DNA from: Ureibacillus manganicus DSM 26584
GTDB lineage: Bacteria; Bacillota; Bacilli; Bacillales_A; Planococcaceae
Reading direction: 5' to 3'
NCBI RefSeq assembly: GCF_000772945.1
Contig: NZ_JPVN01000013.1
Span: 1-64,000, forward strand
Length of the DNA: 64,000 nucleotides
This document shows positions 34,940 to 44,281 of this stretch, piece after piece. The translations under genes were made by a program, and so were the position numbers. The notes beneath the pieces are model-generated. The model was not told where the DNA came from. It saw only the letters and a list, made by a program, of their open reading frames with translations, and searched no databases. Every line of letters begins with the position of its first letter. Positions within the stretch are counted from its first letter, which is position 1.

Positions 34940-35780
34940 TGTCTAGTAAATGCGATTTACTGGACAAAACTTTTGGATATCCCGAAAAGGTGTCTAGTAA
35001 TGAGGGGTTACTAGACAATAAATTTAGAAATCCCAAGTAAATGTCTCATAGAGGCGCTTCTACTAGACAGTACCACCACGATTTTCACGCCAACTGTCTC
35101 ATAGAACACTTCTACTAGACAATACCGCCTGCGAATTCCTTCCAAATGTCTCATAGAACCCTTCTACTAGACAGAACAGCCTGCGAATTCCTTCCAAACG
35201 TCTCATAGAACCCTTCTACTAGACAGAACAGCCTGCGAATTCCTTCCAAATGTCTCATAGTACCCTTCTACTAGACAGAACAGCCTGCGAATTCCTTCCA
35301 AACGTCTCATAGAACCCTTCTACTAGACAGAACAGCCTGCGAATTCCTTCCAAATGTCTCATAGTACCCTTCTACTAGACAGAACAGCCTGCGAATTCCT
35401 TCCAAACGTCTCATAGAACCCTTCTACTAGACAGTACCGCCTTGATTCTCACTCCAAATGTCTCATAGAACCCTTCTACTAGACAGAACAGCCTGCGAAT
35501 TCCTTCCAAACGTCTCATAGAACCCTTCTACTAGACAGTACAGCCTGCGAATTCCTTCCAAATGTCTCATAGAACGCTTCTACTAGACAGTTCAGCCTGC
35601 GAATTCACTCCAAATGTCTCATAGAACCCTTCTACTAGACAGTTCAGCCTGCGAATTCACTCCAAATGTCTCATAGAACCCCTCTACTAGACAGTACAGC
35701 CTGCGAATTCACTCCAAATGTCTCATAGAACCCTTCTACTAGACAATACCGCCAAAATTTCCCTTCCAATTGTCTCATAG
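34940..35780. repeat. 52-bp tandem array of imperfect hairpins
   Basis: Sixteen repeat units plus a 10-base partial, starting at 34940, 34991, 35042 and 35095, then every 52 bases to 35771. Each opens with an imperfect dyad (TGTCTCATAGAA, three bases, TTCTACTAGACA) followed by a spacer usually reading CAGCCTGCGAATTCC. The two leftmost units are diverged but keep better-paired arms; 34991 has TGTCTAGTAA and TTACTAGACA exactly. A further relic may precede 34940. It fills the gap between convergent yuzB and yutF. No spacer diversity, so not CRISPR. No open frame persists through it. Confidence 0.95.
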
Positions 35781-35794
35781 ATCGTCCATCTTCT

Positions 35795-36562
35795 TTACAG
35801 CTCTACCTCATCCAAATCCGCAACACAATACGTCGGTATTGCATCTTTCTCCAAGGCAACTTCAGTGCTTGTCACACCTGTATTTACATGAATAGTGTCA
35901 CATCCAAAACGAACCCCGCACAAAATATCTGTATCATAATTGTCTCCAATCATGACCATATCTTCTTTATCATAGCCATATTCTTCTTGGATTACTTCTA
36001 ACATGACTGGTGAAGGCTTTCCGATAAACATTGGCTCTACACCGGCAACACCAGCAACTAACCGCACAAACGAGCCGTTTCCTGGTAAGAAGCCAAGTTC
36101 AGTTGGGAATTTTATATCTTCATTTGTCCCGATTAATTTTGCTCCATTTTGTACAGCCATGCTTGCCTTAGCCAGCTTCATATAATCCACTGCTCGGTCG
36201 ATCCCCATGACTACAACATCTACTTCAGATTCATTGGAAATAGTGATTCCTTCTTCTTTAAAAGCGGTTTCTAATCCCTCAGAACCAATCATATAAACTT
36301 TTGCTTCTTTGTAATTTTGCGCCACGTATTTTGCAGTAGTTATGGCACTTGAAAAGATTCTAGAGCGATCTGTTTCAATCCCAATATCACCCAAAGCTTG
36401 TTGTAATTGTGATGGAGTTTTCGAAGAATTGTTTGTAATAAAGTAATATTCAAGCCCTTTTTCTTGCAGACGATGAACAAAACGAACTGCAGATTGAATT
36501 CCTTCTTTCCCTCTATACACAGTTCCATCTAAATCAAAACAATAGGCTTTATAAGTTTTCAT
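35795..36562 (-). CDS. yutF: HAD-superfamily IIA phosphatase (NagD/YutF-like)
   Basis: A 255-residue haloacid-dehalogenase hydrolase. Motif I CFDLDGTVYRG carries the nucleophile Asp near residue 10; FITNNSSK is motif II; and KPSPVM with MIGDNYDTDI near residue 200 completes the site. The C2-type cap between them places it in the NagD/p-nitrophenylphosphatase group, which dephosphorylates small sugar or nucleotide phosphates. Its start overlaps the yutE stop by four bases. It ends at the edge of the hairpin array. Confidence 0.9.
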   Translation of the reverse strand: MKTYKAYCFDLDGTVYRGKEGIQSAVRFVHRLQEKGLEYYFITNNSSKTPSQLQQALGDIGIETDRSRIFSSAITTAKYVAQNYKEAKVYMIGSEGLETAFKEEGITISNESEVDVVVMGIDRAVDYMKLAKASMAVQNGAKLIGTNEDIKFPTELGFLPGNGSFVRLVAGVAGVEPMFIGKPSPVMLEVIQEEYGYDKEDMVMIGDNYDTDILCGVRFGCDTIHVNTGVTSTEVALEKDAIPTYCVADLDEVEL

Positions 36563-37011
36563 TCATGATTCTCCGGTAAAAACGCTGAAACTGGTCCTAG
36601 TTCATTCTCAAGATAATTTTTTACATAGTCAGAGAACTTCGCTAAACTTGCTACATTTTCATTTAACGCTTGTAATATTAATTCATTATCTACTTCGACA
36701 AACTCTCTAACTAACATTTTACGAAGAGCAACCACTTCTTTTAAAGGTTGTTCCATTTCTGTTGGGATTACTTTTTCATCAAGTAAAATATCTATAATAT
36801 CATCATAACTTCCAGGATCTCTCATGATAAATCCATCAATAATTAAATTCCCCACATCCATTAAAGATTCAATTGTATTATGTCCAATTCTTTGTAGCGC
36901 AAGCTTTGAAACTTCATTATTTAACCAATCATTGGAACCTTCAAATAAGTTTAATAGTTCATCCAAATGATTTAATGTTGTGATAATTTTATTACGATCG
37001 ACAAAATACAT
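36559..37011 (-). CDS. yutE: HEPN/DUF86 protein (YutE-like)
   Basis: A 150-residue all-helical protein of the DUF86 (HepT-like) family. HepT toxins use an R-x4-6-H motif in a late helix; here the corresponding region reads RKMLVREFVEVDNE without the usual His, so RNase activity is doubtful. No partner nucleotidyltransferase antitoxin gene adjoins. ATG 37011 gives the standard N-terminus (MYFVDRNKI) after GGGGGC; the longer frame to 37035 is rejected. It is translationally coupled to yutF. Confidence 0.8.
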   Translation of the reverse strand: MYFVDRNKIITTLNHLDELLNLFEGSNDWLNNEVSKLALQRIGHNTIESLMDVGNLIIDGFIMRDPGSYDDIIDILLDEKVIPTEMEQPLKEVVALRKMLVREFVEVDNELILQALNENVASLAKFSDYVKNYLENELGPVSAFLPENHE

Positions 37012-37100
37012 GTCATGTTGCCCCCATTCAATCAATTAAGTTGATAGTCGTTTCTTTTTTATAGTACCATATTCTTATGAATTGGGAGGAATAAAACAGA

Positions 37101-37367
37101 ATGGAACGTTTTTTCTTATATGATGACACAGAAGATACAAAAACAAGATTTGTTAGTTTTACTGGAAAATTAATTCGTTATGATTTAGCTATTGTTCAAT
37201 CAAGACGATTCTTCGGAAAAGTTCTCGTTTTGGATATGCAATCAAGTCGATTTGCGATTATCGGTCCAGATGATTTAGATGAACCAGGTTATTTAGAATA
37301 TGTTTACAATAAAACCGAAGAAGAAGCAGAAGATTTACGTGAATATTTAACAGAATTACTAGCCTAA
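37101..37367 (+). CDS. DUF3055 family protein
   Basis: An 88-residue acidic cytosolic protein of the DUF3055 family, recognised by FLYDDTEDTKTRFVSF at the N-terminus and RFAIIGPDDLDEPGYLEYV in the middle. The function is unknown. GGGAGGA precedes the ATG. It lies alone between divergent yutE and convergent yutD, a position often held in Bacillales. Confidence 0.8.
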   Translation: MERFFLYDDTEDTKTRFVSFTGKLIRYDLAIVQSRRFFGKVLVLDMQSSRFAIIGPDDLDEPGYLEYVYNKTEEEAEDLREYLTELLA

Positions 37368-37370
37368 AAG

Positions 37371-37405
37371 AAAAGGACCTTTCTCCAATAGAGTTAGGTC
37401 CTTTT
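37371..37405. terminator. bidirectional terminator
   Basis: AAAAGGACCT (37371-37380) and AGGTCCTTTT (37396-37405), perfect arms, between convergent genes. Confidence 0.8.
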
Positions 37406-37416
37406 ACTTTTACTAT

Positions 37417-37776
37417 TTAAACTTGGGCTTGCTTTTCAATATCTTGAGATTTAGTATTCTCATTGCTTTCAACTTTAGATGGTACCTCTACTTGACGAGG
37501 TGCTCTACCAACCTTTTTCAAGATAAAATAGGCACAGCCAAAATTACAGTACTCATATAAGTAGTCTTCAAACGAGCTGATTTTAGTATCAAATGTAGAT
37601 TTTTGATTACGGTCATCGAAGAACCCTTTCATTCGTAATTGGCCATAACCCCAATCTCCAACAATATAATCATATTTAGCTAATACATCAGAGTAGCGTG
37701 CTAAAAATACATCTTCTTGAAAACCATCACGGACATTTTCTATTATTTCATAAGCAAATCCATCTGCGATAATCAT
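37417..37776 (-). CDS. yutD: YutD family protein (DUF1027)
   Basis: A 119-residue protein of the YutD family. The diagnostic block DYIVGDWGYGQLRMKGFF (about residues 35-52) and YLYEYCNFGCAYFILKK (about 72-88) are intact, followed by a variable Lys/Glu-rich tail. The biochemical role is unknown. GAAAAAGGGGGAAT precedes the ATG. It lies downstream of lipA on the same strand with a 30-base gap, so the two may be cotranscribed. Confidence 0.88.
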   Translation of the reverse strand: MIIADGFAYEIIENVRDGFQEDVFLARYSDVLAKYDYIVGDWGYGQLRMKGFFDDRNQKSTFDTKISSFEDYLYEYCNFGCAYFILKKVGRAPRQVEVPSKVESNENTKSQDIEKQAQV

Positions 37777-37807
37777 CGAATTCCCCCTTTTTCAGCAGCA
37801 CTACATT

Positions 37808-38716
37808 TTATCCTTCAAATTGAAGTTGTCTGTTTTTCGTTGCTTCATTTACTTGTTCGTCTGCATGATAACTACTACGTACTAAAGGGCCCGCCTGACA
37901 ATGTTTGAAACCTTTTTCCATCGCAATTTTGCGCAATTTACCGAATTCTATCGGTGAATAATATTTTTTGACAGGAAGATGCTTTTTAGTTGGTTGTAAA
38001 TATTGACCGATAGTCATAATATCCACATCATTTGCACGTAAATCGTCCATTACTTCTAAAATTTCATCCCAAGTTTCTCCAAGGCCAATCATTAATGATG
38101 ATTTAGTAGGAACTTCAGGTTGCATTTCTTTTGCACGACGTAAAAATTCTAACGAACGATCATACTTCGCACGAGCACGAACTCTTGGCGTAAGACGGCG
38201 AACTGTTTCGATATTATGATTTAAAATATCTGGCTTCGCATCCATTACCATCTGTAAATTTTCTTCAATCCCACCTAAATCAGATGGTAAAACCTCTACA
38301 GAAGTTTGAGGTGACTTACGACGAATGGCACGGATTGTTTCAGCTAAGATGCCAGCGCCACCATCTTTTAAATCGTCACGTGCTACCATTGTAATAACAA
38401 CGTGCTTTAAATTCATGATCTCTACTGAATCCGCAACGCGTTCTGGTTCTGCTGTGTCCAATTCGTTTGGTAAGCCTGTTTTTACCGCACAGAAGCGACA
38501 AGCACGTGTACAAACTGCGCCCAGAATCATCATTGTTGCAGTTCTACGTTCACCCCAACATTCATGGATATTCGGGCAACGAGCTTCCTCACAAACCGTA
38601 TTAAGATTATTTTCACGCATTAACTTTTTTAAGCCTTTATATTCATCATTTGTATTTAACTTTATTTTCAACCAATCTGGTTTACGTAAAATTTCGTCTT
38701 TATTGCCAACTGTCAT
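37808..38716 (-). CDS. lipA: lipoyl synthase
   Basis: A 302-residue radical-SAM enzyme that inserts two sulfur atoms into octanoyl groups to make lipoyl cofactors for 2-oxoacid dehydrogenases and the glycine cleavage system. The auxiliary-cluster cysteines are in [12 protein letters not shown] (C-x4-C-x5-C) and the radical-SAM cluster in CTRACRFC (C-x3-C-x2-C). ATG 38716 follows AAAAGGAGAAT; the frame extends to 38773 without a site. It consumes Fe-S clusters, consistent with Nfu and SUF genes nearby. Confidence 0.95.
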   Translation of the reverse strand: MTVGNKDEILRKPDWLKIKLNTNDEYKGLKKLMRENNLNTVCEEARCPNIHECWGERRTATMMILGAVCTRACRFCAVKTGLPNELDTAEPERVADSVEIMNLKHVVITMVARDDLKDGGAGILAETIRAIRRKSPQTSVEVLPSDLGGIEENLQMVMDAKPDILNHNIETVRRLTPRVRARAKYDRSLEFLRRAKEMQPEVPTKSSLMIGLGETWDEILEVMDDLRANDVDIMTIGQYLQPTKKHLPVKKYYSPIEFGKLRKIAMEKGFKHCQAGPLVRSSYHADEQVNEATKNRQLQFEG

Positions 38717-38928
38717 TGTTATTCTCCTTTTCATATTGCGACTGTCGCAAATACCCTTCGTAGTAAGCCTCAAAAACTCCGCAATTGCGAAAGCTTTTTG
38801 TCGCAGTTAAAAATTTCTACAAATTCTACTAAATGAAGTTAAAGCATATGTTGTCAATTTAACATATTAAAACTATTGTAACAATTATCTCACTTCCATT
38901 GTACAATAATGTCATAATTTTTAGGGAA

Positions 38929-39732
38929 TTAATTTGGATCTCCTGGTAATGGCACTGGTACCTCTATAGATGGTTGTGCACCGTCTCCCCCACCTGACCA
39001 AATATGTGGAACTGGACTTTGCACAAGGCCGATTGCAACAGGAATATATTGTTCAACAGTGGCTGTCTTACTAGCGAATGGTACAATAATTTGAACATTT
39101 ACATTTATTTGTATCCCTACTTCTACTTTTGCATTATTAATGCCAAACTCAGTAATATCAGAAATAATATTACTACTTACATTTCCGATTATATGGAAAC
39201 GAATGGGTATTTTTGGTCCTAAGTTCCCTAAAATAGGAAGGTTAAGCGCTTGGCCTAATGGAACAAAAAAGACAATCCCATCACCGGCTTCCATACTCCC
39301 AACATCATACTGAACATTTTCTAATTCAGGTAGATGACTTAAATCCCCTTGCTCTGCTTCTTGCAAATGCAACTTTACTAAACTTACTATTTCAGCTCTT
39401 TCTTTATTGATAATCTCTGTATTGAACTTCGTTGTTACCATTTCATTTGAATTGGTTGGTACATTTTCAATCACTTCATGTACGTTCATAACCGTTTTTG
39501 CACTAATTGCACGACTAACAACATGCGAGGCAATTTTATAGGTTTGAATTTCTGCGTAATCTAAATAGACAGGTAATAACCGATCATTTACATAAAATAA
39601 AAATAATATGATACATGCAATGAAACTTAAAAGGAAAATTGCTATTTTGTTCGATTTTCCTGATTTCCTCGCATGATATTTTCTTTTCGTTCCACGGGAA
39701 AACATATTGTTCGGCGGCCTTCGAGAAAACAA
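38929..39732 (-). CDS. yunB: sporulation protein YunB
   Basis: A 267-residue protein of the YunB family, expressed in the mother cell and needed for full sporulation in B. subtilis. After a basic N-terminus there is one membrane helix (about residues 30-50). A large extracytoplasmic domain follows (HVVSRAISAKTV, VPLGQALNLPILGNLGPKIP). A TTG at 39732 is preceded by AGGAGGAG and is taken as the start. The in-frame extension to 39816 would overlap the HD-GYP gene and lacks a site. Confidence 0.88.
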   Translation of the reverse strand: MFSRRPPNNMFSRGTKRKYHARKSGKSNKIAIFLLSFIACIILFLFYVNDRLLPVYLDYAEIQTYKIASHVVSRAISAKTVMNVHEVIENVPTNSNEMVTTKFNTEIINKERAEIVSLVKLHLQEAEQGDLSHLPELENVQYDVGSMEAGDGIVFFVPLGQALNLPILGNLGPKIPIRFHIIGNVSSNIISDITEFGINNAKVEVGIQINVNVQIIVPFASKTATVEQYIPVAIGLVQSPVPHIWSGGGDGAQPSIEVPVPLPGDPN

Positions 39733-39775
39733 AAAATCTCCTCCTATTCTATAAAATATGAACAGGAGGAGAGTT

Positions 39776-40879
39776 CTATTCGACAGCTGCAAGGTAATCG
39801 GGTTCAATCTTTTCAATCAAAACTTGAGGGTGTTCTTCTAGATTAATCATATATGTAGATTTTACTAGCGTATTATTTTCTTCAAAAATACGAACTAATG
39901 GAAGCGATGAATTGTTTAGATTTTGTTTTGCTACTACACCTCTTCTGCCATCTGTTAGCAAAACAATCGTTCCATTTGGATAATGCACAATACATCGTTT
40001 GAAGGCTTCCACGCACTTTTTATCGAATATTTTCCCGCTGCCAGATTCAATAAGTTGAACCCCTTCAGAAGGAAGCATTTTATTTCTATAAACACGATCA
40101 GATGTTACTGCATCAAATACATCTGCTATTGCAAGTATTTTTGCATATGGATGAATATCTTTTTCAACAAGTCCTCGAGGATAACCGCTTCCATCAAGTC
40201 TTTCATGATGCTGAAATGCACAATGCGCAACTAATAAAGAAATGGAATGTAAGTTTCTTAATATATCAAAACCAAACGTTGTATGCTGCTTCATCGTCTC
40301 AAATTCTTCATCGGTTAATCGCCCTGGTTTAAATAAAATACTAGTTGGTATTTGCAATTTCCCAACATCATGTAACATTGCACCAATTCCGATTAATTTC
40401 AACTCTTTATGGGGGTACCCAAGTTCTTTTGCAATTGCTAGGGAGTATAGTGTCACTTGGAAAGAATGCTGATATAAGTACTCGTCATATAAAAAGGAAT
40501 CTGTTATGATTGTTAACATTTCTTTACTATTTAAAATAGAATCTAACAATTCATCAACGAGTTTTCCTATTTCTGATGATTGTTGGTCCAGAATATAGCT
40601 CGCTTTCTTTCCCTCAACCCCTTTTAGCTTTTTAAAAGATTCTGTAATTTTTTTTACTGCACCCAATCTTTTTTGAACTGGGATCGATTCACGAACTTCA
40701 ATGCCTTTTGAGATTTTGTCCTCAATGTACACATATTTAATATTTAATTGTTTTAATCGATTAATAATTTGCTGTGATACAACTACATCTTTCTGAATTA
40801 ATGGCCGACCTGATTCGTTCCAAATCGTATTTGCGATTATCATTCCTGGTTGTAGTACATCGAGTGAAATTAGTCTCAT
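39776..40879 (-). CDS. HD-GYP domain phosphodiesterase
   Basis: A 367-residue soluble protein with an HD-GYP domain (about residues 135-300). The metal-binding HDVGKLQIP and the HD-GYP hallmark HHERLDGSGYPRGL are both intact, so cyclic-di-GMP hydrolysis is plausible. The N-terminal 120 residues are an unassigned helical module with no sensor domain I recognise. It lies between yunB and yunD, the place yunC occupies in B. subtilis. Confidence 0.88.
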   Translation of the reverse strand: MRLISLDVLQPGMIIANTIWNESGRPLIQKDVVVSQQIINRLKQLNIKYVYIEDKISKGIEVRESIPVQKRLGAVKKITESFKKLKGVEGKKASYILDQQSSEIGKLVDELLDSILNSKEMLTIITDSFLYDEYLYQHSFQVTLYSLAIAKELGYPHKELKLIGIGAMLHDVGKLQIPTSILFKPGRLTDEEFETMKQHTTFGFDILRNLHSISLLVAHCAFQHHERLDGSGYPRGLVEKDIHPYAKILAIADVFDAVTSDRVYRNKMLPSEGVQLIESGSGKIFDKKCVEAFKRCIVHYPNGTIVLLTDGRRGVVAKQNLNNSSLPLVRIFEENNTLVKSTYMINLEEHPQVLIEKIEPDYLAAVE

Positions 40880-40929
40880 TTAGTAAAGCTCCAATCATTA
40901 GCATAAATTAGCGGATTTAAACCTTTTAG

Positions 40930-42291
40930 CTAAAGATGTTTTTCACCATAAGTTGATAAAATATCTCTTAAAAATAACGGTAAATAATATTTCTTTTTTG
41001 CATCTTTAAAACTAGGGAAAAAATATCCGAATGTAAACATGTCTAAGGTAGCAAGTCGATATGTTTTGTCCATATCTGCAATTTGCCCACCTATTAATAA
41101 TTCGCCATCTTCATTAAGCGAGAAATGATATGTAAGTAGCTTACCGAAAATCGCTCCTCTAAATCCTAATCCTTTTAGTTCTAATAGAGGCCACTCATCG
41201 TTATTAGAAAGTAATAGCACTTCTTTCATTTCATTTCCGCTTAATTCTATAACACAGGCATTAATCGGGTGTGGTAATATTTTATGGATATCGTATTTTG
41301 TTACAATGCCTTTTTTTAGTCCGCCTAAAAAAATTCCTGCATTAAACATAACACAGTCTGCGCCTGTAAATTCCTGCATACATTTTGCAAATAACCTTGA
41401 GAGGTTTGAATGATGGAACCATTCTTTGTTGTATGTTTTCGATGTACGAAATACTGGTTGATTTAATAATTCCTTGCCTGTAGTAGCAAGTGATTCTACA
41501 AAATTCCCTTCCTGTTCAATCTCAGGTAAAAGGGCGTTTTCTATGACTATTTCTTCTTTTTTAATGACTATTCTTTTTTGCTGATCGAATTGTATTTGTA
41601 AATGCCCTGTATATGCCCCAAATTTCCCACATCCTGTTAGTAACACATTGTCAATCAGTTTCCCTTCTAAGAACAAATGATGAGTGTGAGATCCTAATAT
41701 TACATCAATATCAGGGCATTCTTTTGCTAACAGTTCATCATCTGTAATTCCTAAATGAGATAAACATAAAACAATATCGACATGTTCTTTTAGTTGTTTG
41801 ACGTTGGTTTTAATTGCTTCTTTTGGATCTTCAATGTTCCAATTTAGTTCATCATAGAAGGCCGGGAACATCGCAGTTGCACCTATTACACCAATTTTAG
41901 TTCCATATTTTGTTGTTAATATAGTATAGGGTTTAAGCCAATTAGGATCTTTCCCAGTCTTTGAATGTAAATTTACAACAATGACATCAAAATTTGCTTC
42001 ATCATATAGATGGTATAAATCATCATGTTCTAAGGTGATTCCTTCATTATTACCAATTGTTACAACGTCGTATTGTGCTTCATTTAACATTTCCACATTC
42101 CCTTTACCAAGGGTTGCTTCAGTAAATATATTTGAACGATCCATATGGTCTCCAATATCTAAAAGGAAACTAGGCTGTCCTAATTTTGCAAAGGCAATTC
42201 GTTGTTCTTTAATATAATATTGCATTCTTGGCCAATACTCGAAGTGGCTATGTATATCGTTTGTATGAAAAAAATGTATTGTTTCAATCAT
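40930..42291 (-). CDS. yunD: 5'-nucleotidase/2',3'-cyclic phosphodiesterase-like phosphatase (YunD)
   Basis: A 453-residue calcineurin-like metallophosphatase followed by a 5'-nucleotidase C-terminal domain. Metal ligands appear in HTNDIHSHFEY, DIGDHMDRS, TIGNNEG and LGSHTHH. No signal peptide or sorting signal is seen, so it is cytosolic, as for B. subtilis YunD. GGTGGCGAGC lies before ATG 42291. It and yunE, yunF below form the conserved yun block. Confidence 0.88.
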   Translation of the reverse strand: MIETIHFFHTNDIHSHFEYWPRMQYYIKEQRIAFAKLGQPSFLLDIGDHMDRSNIFTEATLGKGNVEMLNEAQYDVVTIGNNEGITLEHDDLYHLYDEANFDVIVVNLHSKTGKDPNWLKPYTILTTKYGTKIGVIGATAMFPAFYDELNWNIEDPKEAIKTNVKQLKEHVDIVLCLSHLGITDDELLAKECPDIDVILGSHTHHLFLEGKLIDNVLLTGCGKFGAYTGHLQIQFDQQKRIVIKKEEIVIENALLPEIEQEGNFVESLATTGKELLNQPVFRTSKTYNKEWFHHSNLSRLFAKCMQEFTGADCVMFNAGIFLGGLKKGIVTKYDIHKILPHPINACVIELSGNEMKEVLLLSNNDEWPLLELKGLGFRGAIFGKLLTYHFSLNEDGELLIGGQIADMDKTYRLATLDMFTFGYFFPSFKDAKKKYYLPLFLRDILSTYGEKHL

Positions 42292-42349
42292 GCTCGCCAC
42301 CATCTTTCAATAATCAATTACAAAATGTCATTCTTTGTATCCGCCAGTG

Positions 42350-43171
42350 TTAAAATAATCCATCTAAAATAGAACGAATACCAAGCAATAATAAAATAAT
42401 TCTTAAAGCAAATATAAGTGTTTCGGATTTCATCTTTTTATTTAATGAGGCTCCAATCTTTGCACCCACATATGCTCCAATAATAATAGGTATTGTATAA
42501 ATCCAAGGCACATTCCCTAATGCTATGTGTGATCCCGAGTTAACAATTGATGAAAGGAAAACCATAAACATAGATGTTGCAACTGCTACGTGTGGTGGGA
42601 AATGGAATAGTAAAAGCATAGCTGGTACGATCATAGACCCGCCACCAATTCCAAATAATCCAGAAGAAAAACCTACAACAAAAGTTAATAAAAGCGCGAA
42701 CCAAATTGGATAGCCGTAAATATATTCTTTCCCAGAATGATCAATAAATTGCTTCTTAGTACCATGTTCTACAAACCAATTTACTGGTTTTAGTTTATCC
42801 TTAACTAGTAATAATGTAGATAATACAATTAATAAAATACCAAAATATAAATTAAAGGAAGGTAAATCTAAAAATTGGTTGACCCATGCACCTAACATCG
42901 TTCCAGGTATACTACCTATAAAAAAGATGAACCCACTCTTGTAATCTACTGTTTTTGACTTCATATAAGATAGGGTTGATGACAATCCCGTAAAAATCAT
43001 CATAATAACAGAGAGTCCTACTACGCTTTGAGGTGTTAAATCAGGAATAAACCCAAGTGAAAGTCCTATAAAAAGTGTTGCAGGAACTAATATGACTCCC
43101 CCGCCTAATCCAACAAGTGCCCCAATAATTCCTGAACAGAGTGCGATAATTGCTAATAATATAAATTCCAT
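42350..43171 (-). CDS. yunE: TauE/SafE-family permease (YunE)
   Basis: A 273-residue integral membrane protein with about eight helices and the duplicated glycine motif of TauE/SafE: GALVGLGGGVILVPA near residue 18 and SGLFGIGGGSMIVPAMLL near residue 170. The family exports sulfur-containing anions such as sulfite or sulfoacetate; the real substrate here is unknown. It overlaps the yunF stop by one base. Confidence 0.88.
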   Translation of the reverse strand: MEFILLAIIALCSGIIGALVGLGGGVILVPATLFIGLSLGFIPDLTPQSVVGLSVIMMIFTGLSSTLSYMKSKTVDYKSGFIFFIGSIPGTMLGAWVNQFLDLPSFNLYFGILLIVLSTLLLVKDKLKPVNWFVEHGTKKQFIDHSGKEYIYGYPIWFALLLTFVVGFSSGLFGIGGGSMIVPAMLLLFHFPPHVAVATSMFMVFLSSIVNSGSHIALGNVPWIYTIPIIIGAYVGAKIGASLNKKMKSETLIFALRIILLLLGIRSILDGLF

Positions 43172-44031
43172 TACATATCCCCTTCAAAAAGATCTAATTG
43201 TTTTGGTGACAAACCACTATATTCTATATCTAACATTCTCATAAGCTGCTTCGCATTGTTCGCGGCATGGTGACCAGAATTATTATTGAATAGTACGTAA
43301 ATATCTTTAGTCTGTTGCCCTAGCTCATGAATCGCCTGTACGATTTGGCTAAGTTCTTCTTCATTGTAATCATATAAAAATCTGACTTCTCGCCAGTTCT
43401 GCTGATTGCCTGCATTTCTCCAACCATGAATATTGCGACCATGTATGCGAAATAATACCTTTTCTTCCGTCGTAGACACACTTACTAGAGGTACAGATCC
43501 ACTTCCCGCCTGAGGTTCATCACAAACCGAATGGATAAGACGATTATCTCTCAAAAATTGAAGCATTTCATCCCGATTTTTTTCTGAATACCATGTTTGA
43601 TTTCGAAATTCGATTGCTATTGGAAACTCGCCTAGTTGTTCCTTCACATAGCGAATGTATGTTACATTTTTTCCTTGGCAATCATACCAAGGTGGAAATT
43701 GAACAAGTACCATCGCTAATTTCCCTTCTTCTTGGAAAGCTCTTGCACAAGCTCTAAAGGCTTCAAACATGTCATTACGTGTGTCAAACGGAAGTTCATC
43801 CCTTAGATGACCTGTAATTCCTTGATATGCCTTTAATACGAATTGAAAATTTGATGGTGTTTCTGCGCACCATTTCTTCACATATTGTTCTTTTGGGATG
43901 GCATAAAAGGACGTGTCAACTTCAACAATTGGAAAATGTGCACTATAGTTAAATAGCTTATCCTTTACTGTAGATGTTTCACTATATAAAGAAGGATGAT
44001 CTCCCCAACCTGTTAAACCTACATATATCAA
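43171..44031 (-). CDS. yunF: DUF72 family protein (YunF)
   Basis: A 286-residue soluble protein of the DUF72 TIM-barrel-like family. It opens with MIYVGLTGWGDHPSLY and has VLVQFPPWY near residue 107, AIEFRNQTWY near residue 137 and YVLFNNNSGHHAANNA near residue 245. It may be a nuclease or hydrolase-like enzyme; no reaction is proven. Translation starts with TTG 44031 after AAAGGAGGGG. It is the last conserved yun gene before the accessory region. Confidence 0.85.
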   Translation of the reverse strand: MIYVGLTGWGDHPSLYSETSTVKDKLFNYSAHFPIVEVDTSFYAIPKEQYVKKWCAETPSNFQFVLKAYQGITGHLRDELPFDTRNDMFEAFRACARAFQEEGKLAMVLVQFPPWYDCQGKNVTYIRYVKEQLGEFPIAIEFRNQTWYSEKNRDEMLQFLRDNRLIHSVCDEPQAGSGSVPLVSVSTTEEKVLFRIHGRNIHGWRNAGNQQNWREVRFLYDYNEEELSQIVQAIHELGQQTKDIYVLFNNNSGHHAANNAKQLMRMLDIEYSGLSPKQLDLFEGDM

Positions 44032-44214
44032 GAAACCCCTCCTTTATCAATATTTTTTTCCGGAGTAACCATCCATAGACTCCAACAGTATGATCCAGCA
44101 TTTTGTTGTGACTCTATGAATCAGTGAGATGGAAAGACCAACCACTGATGGAAGTTTTACTTTATAATATCACAGATAAATGATAGTTTTTCACCTTTTA
44201 GATGCTATTATGTA

Positions 44215-44248
44215 CAAAAAAAGTGAGTCAGCAGCATGAGACTCACTT
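44215..44248 (-). terminator. terminator of the pnkp-hen1 operon
   Basis: AAGTGAGTC (44221-44229) and GACTCACTT (44240-44248) with a T run on the minus strand, about 30 bases after the pnkp stop. Confidence 0.8.
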
Positions 44249-44281
44249 ATTGCAATTCTTCAATTAAATTCACAAGTTACT

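Noticed and set aside
34788-35036. 82-codon minus-strand open frame overlapping the start of the hairpin array
   Set aside because: Its sequence is the translation of the repeat units and the yuzB terminator, lacks a ribosome site and overlaps yuzB on the other strand.
34940-35780. CRISPR array
   Set aside because: Nearly the whole 52-base unit is conserved, there are no unique spacers, and no cas genes are present in the window.
36559-37011. YutE as half of a HepT/MntA toxin-antitoxin pair
   Set aside because: The catalytic R-x4-6-H motif is not intact and no adjacent minimal nucleotidyltransferase gene exists; it is coupled to yutF instead.
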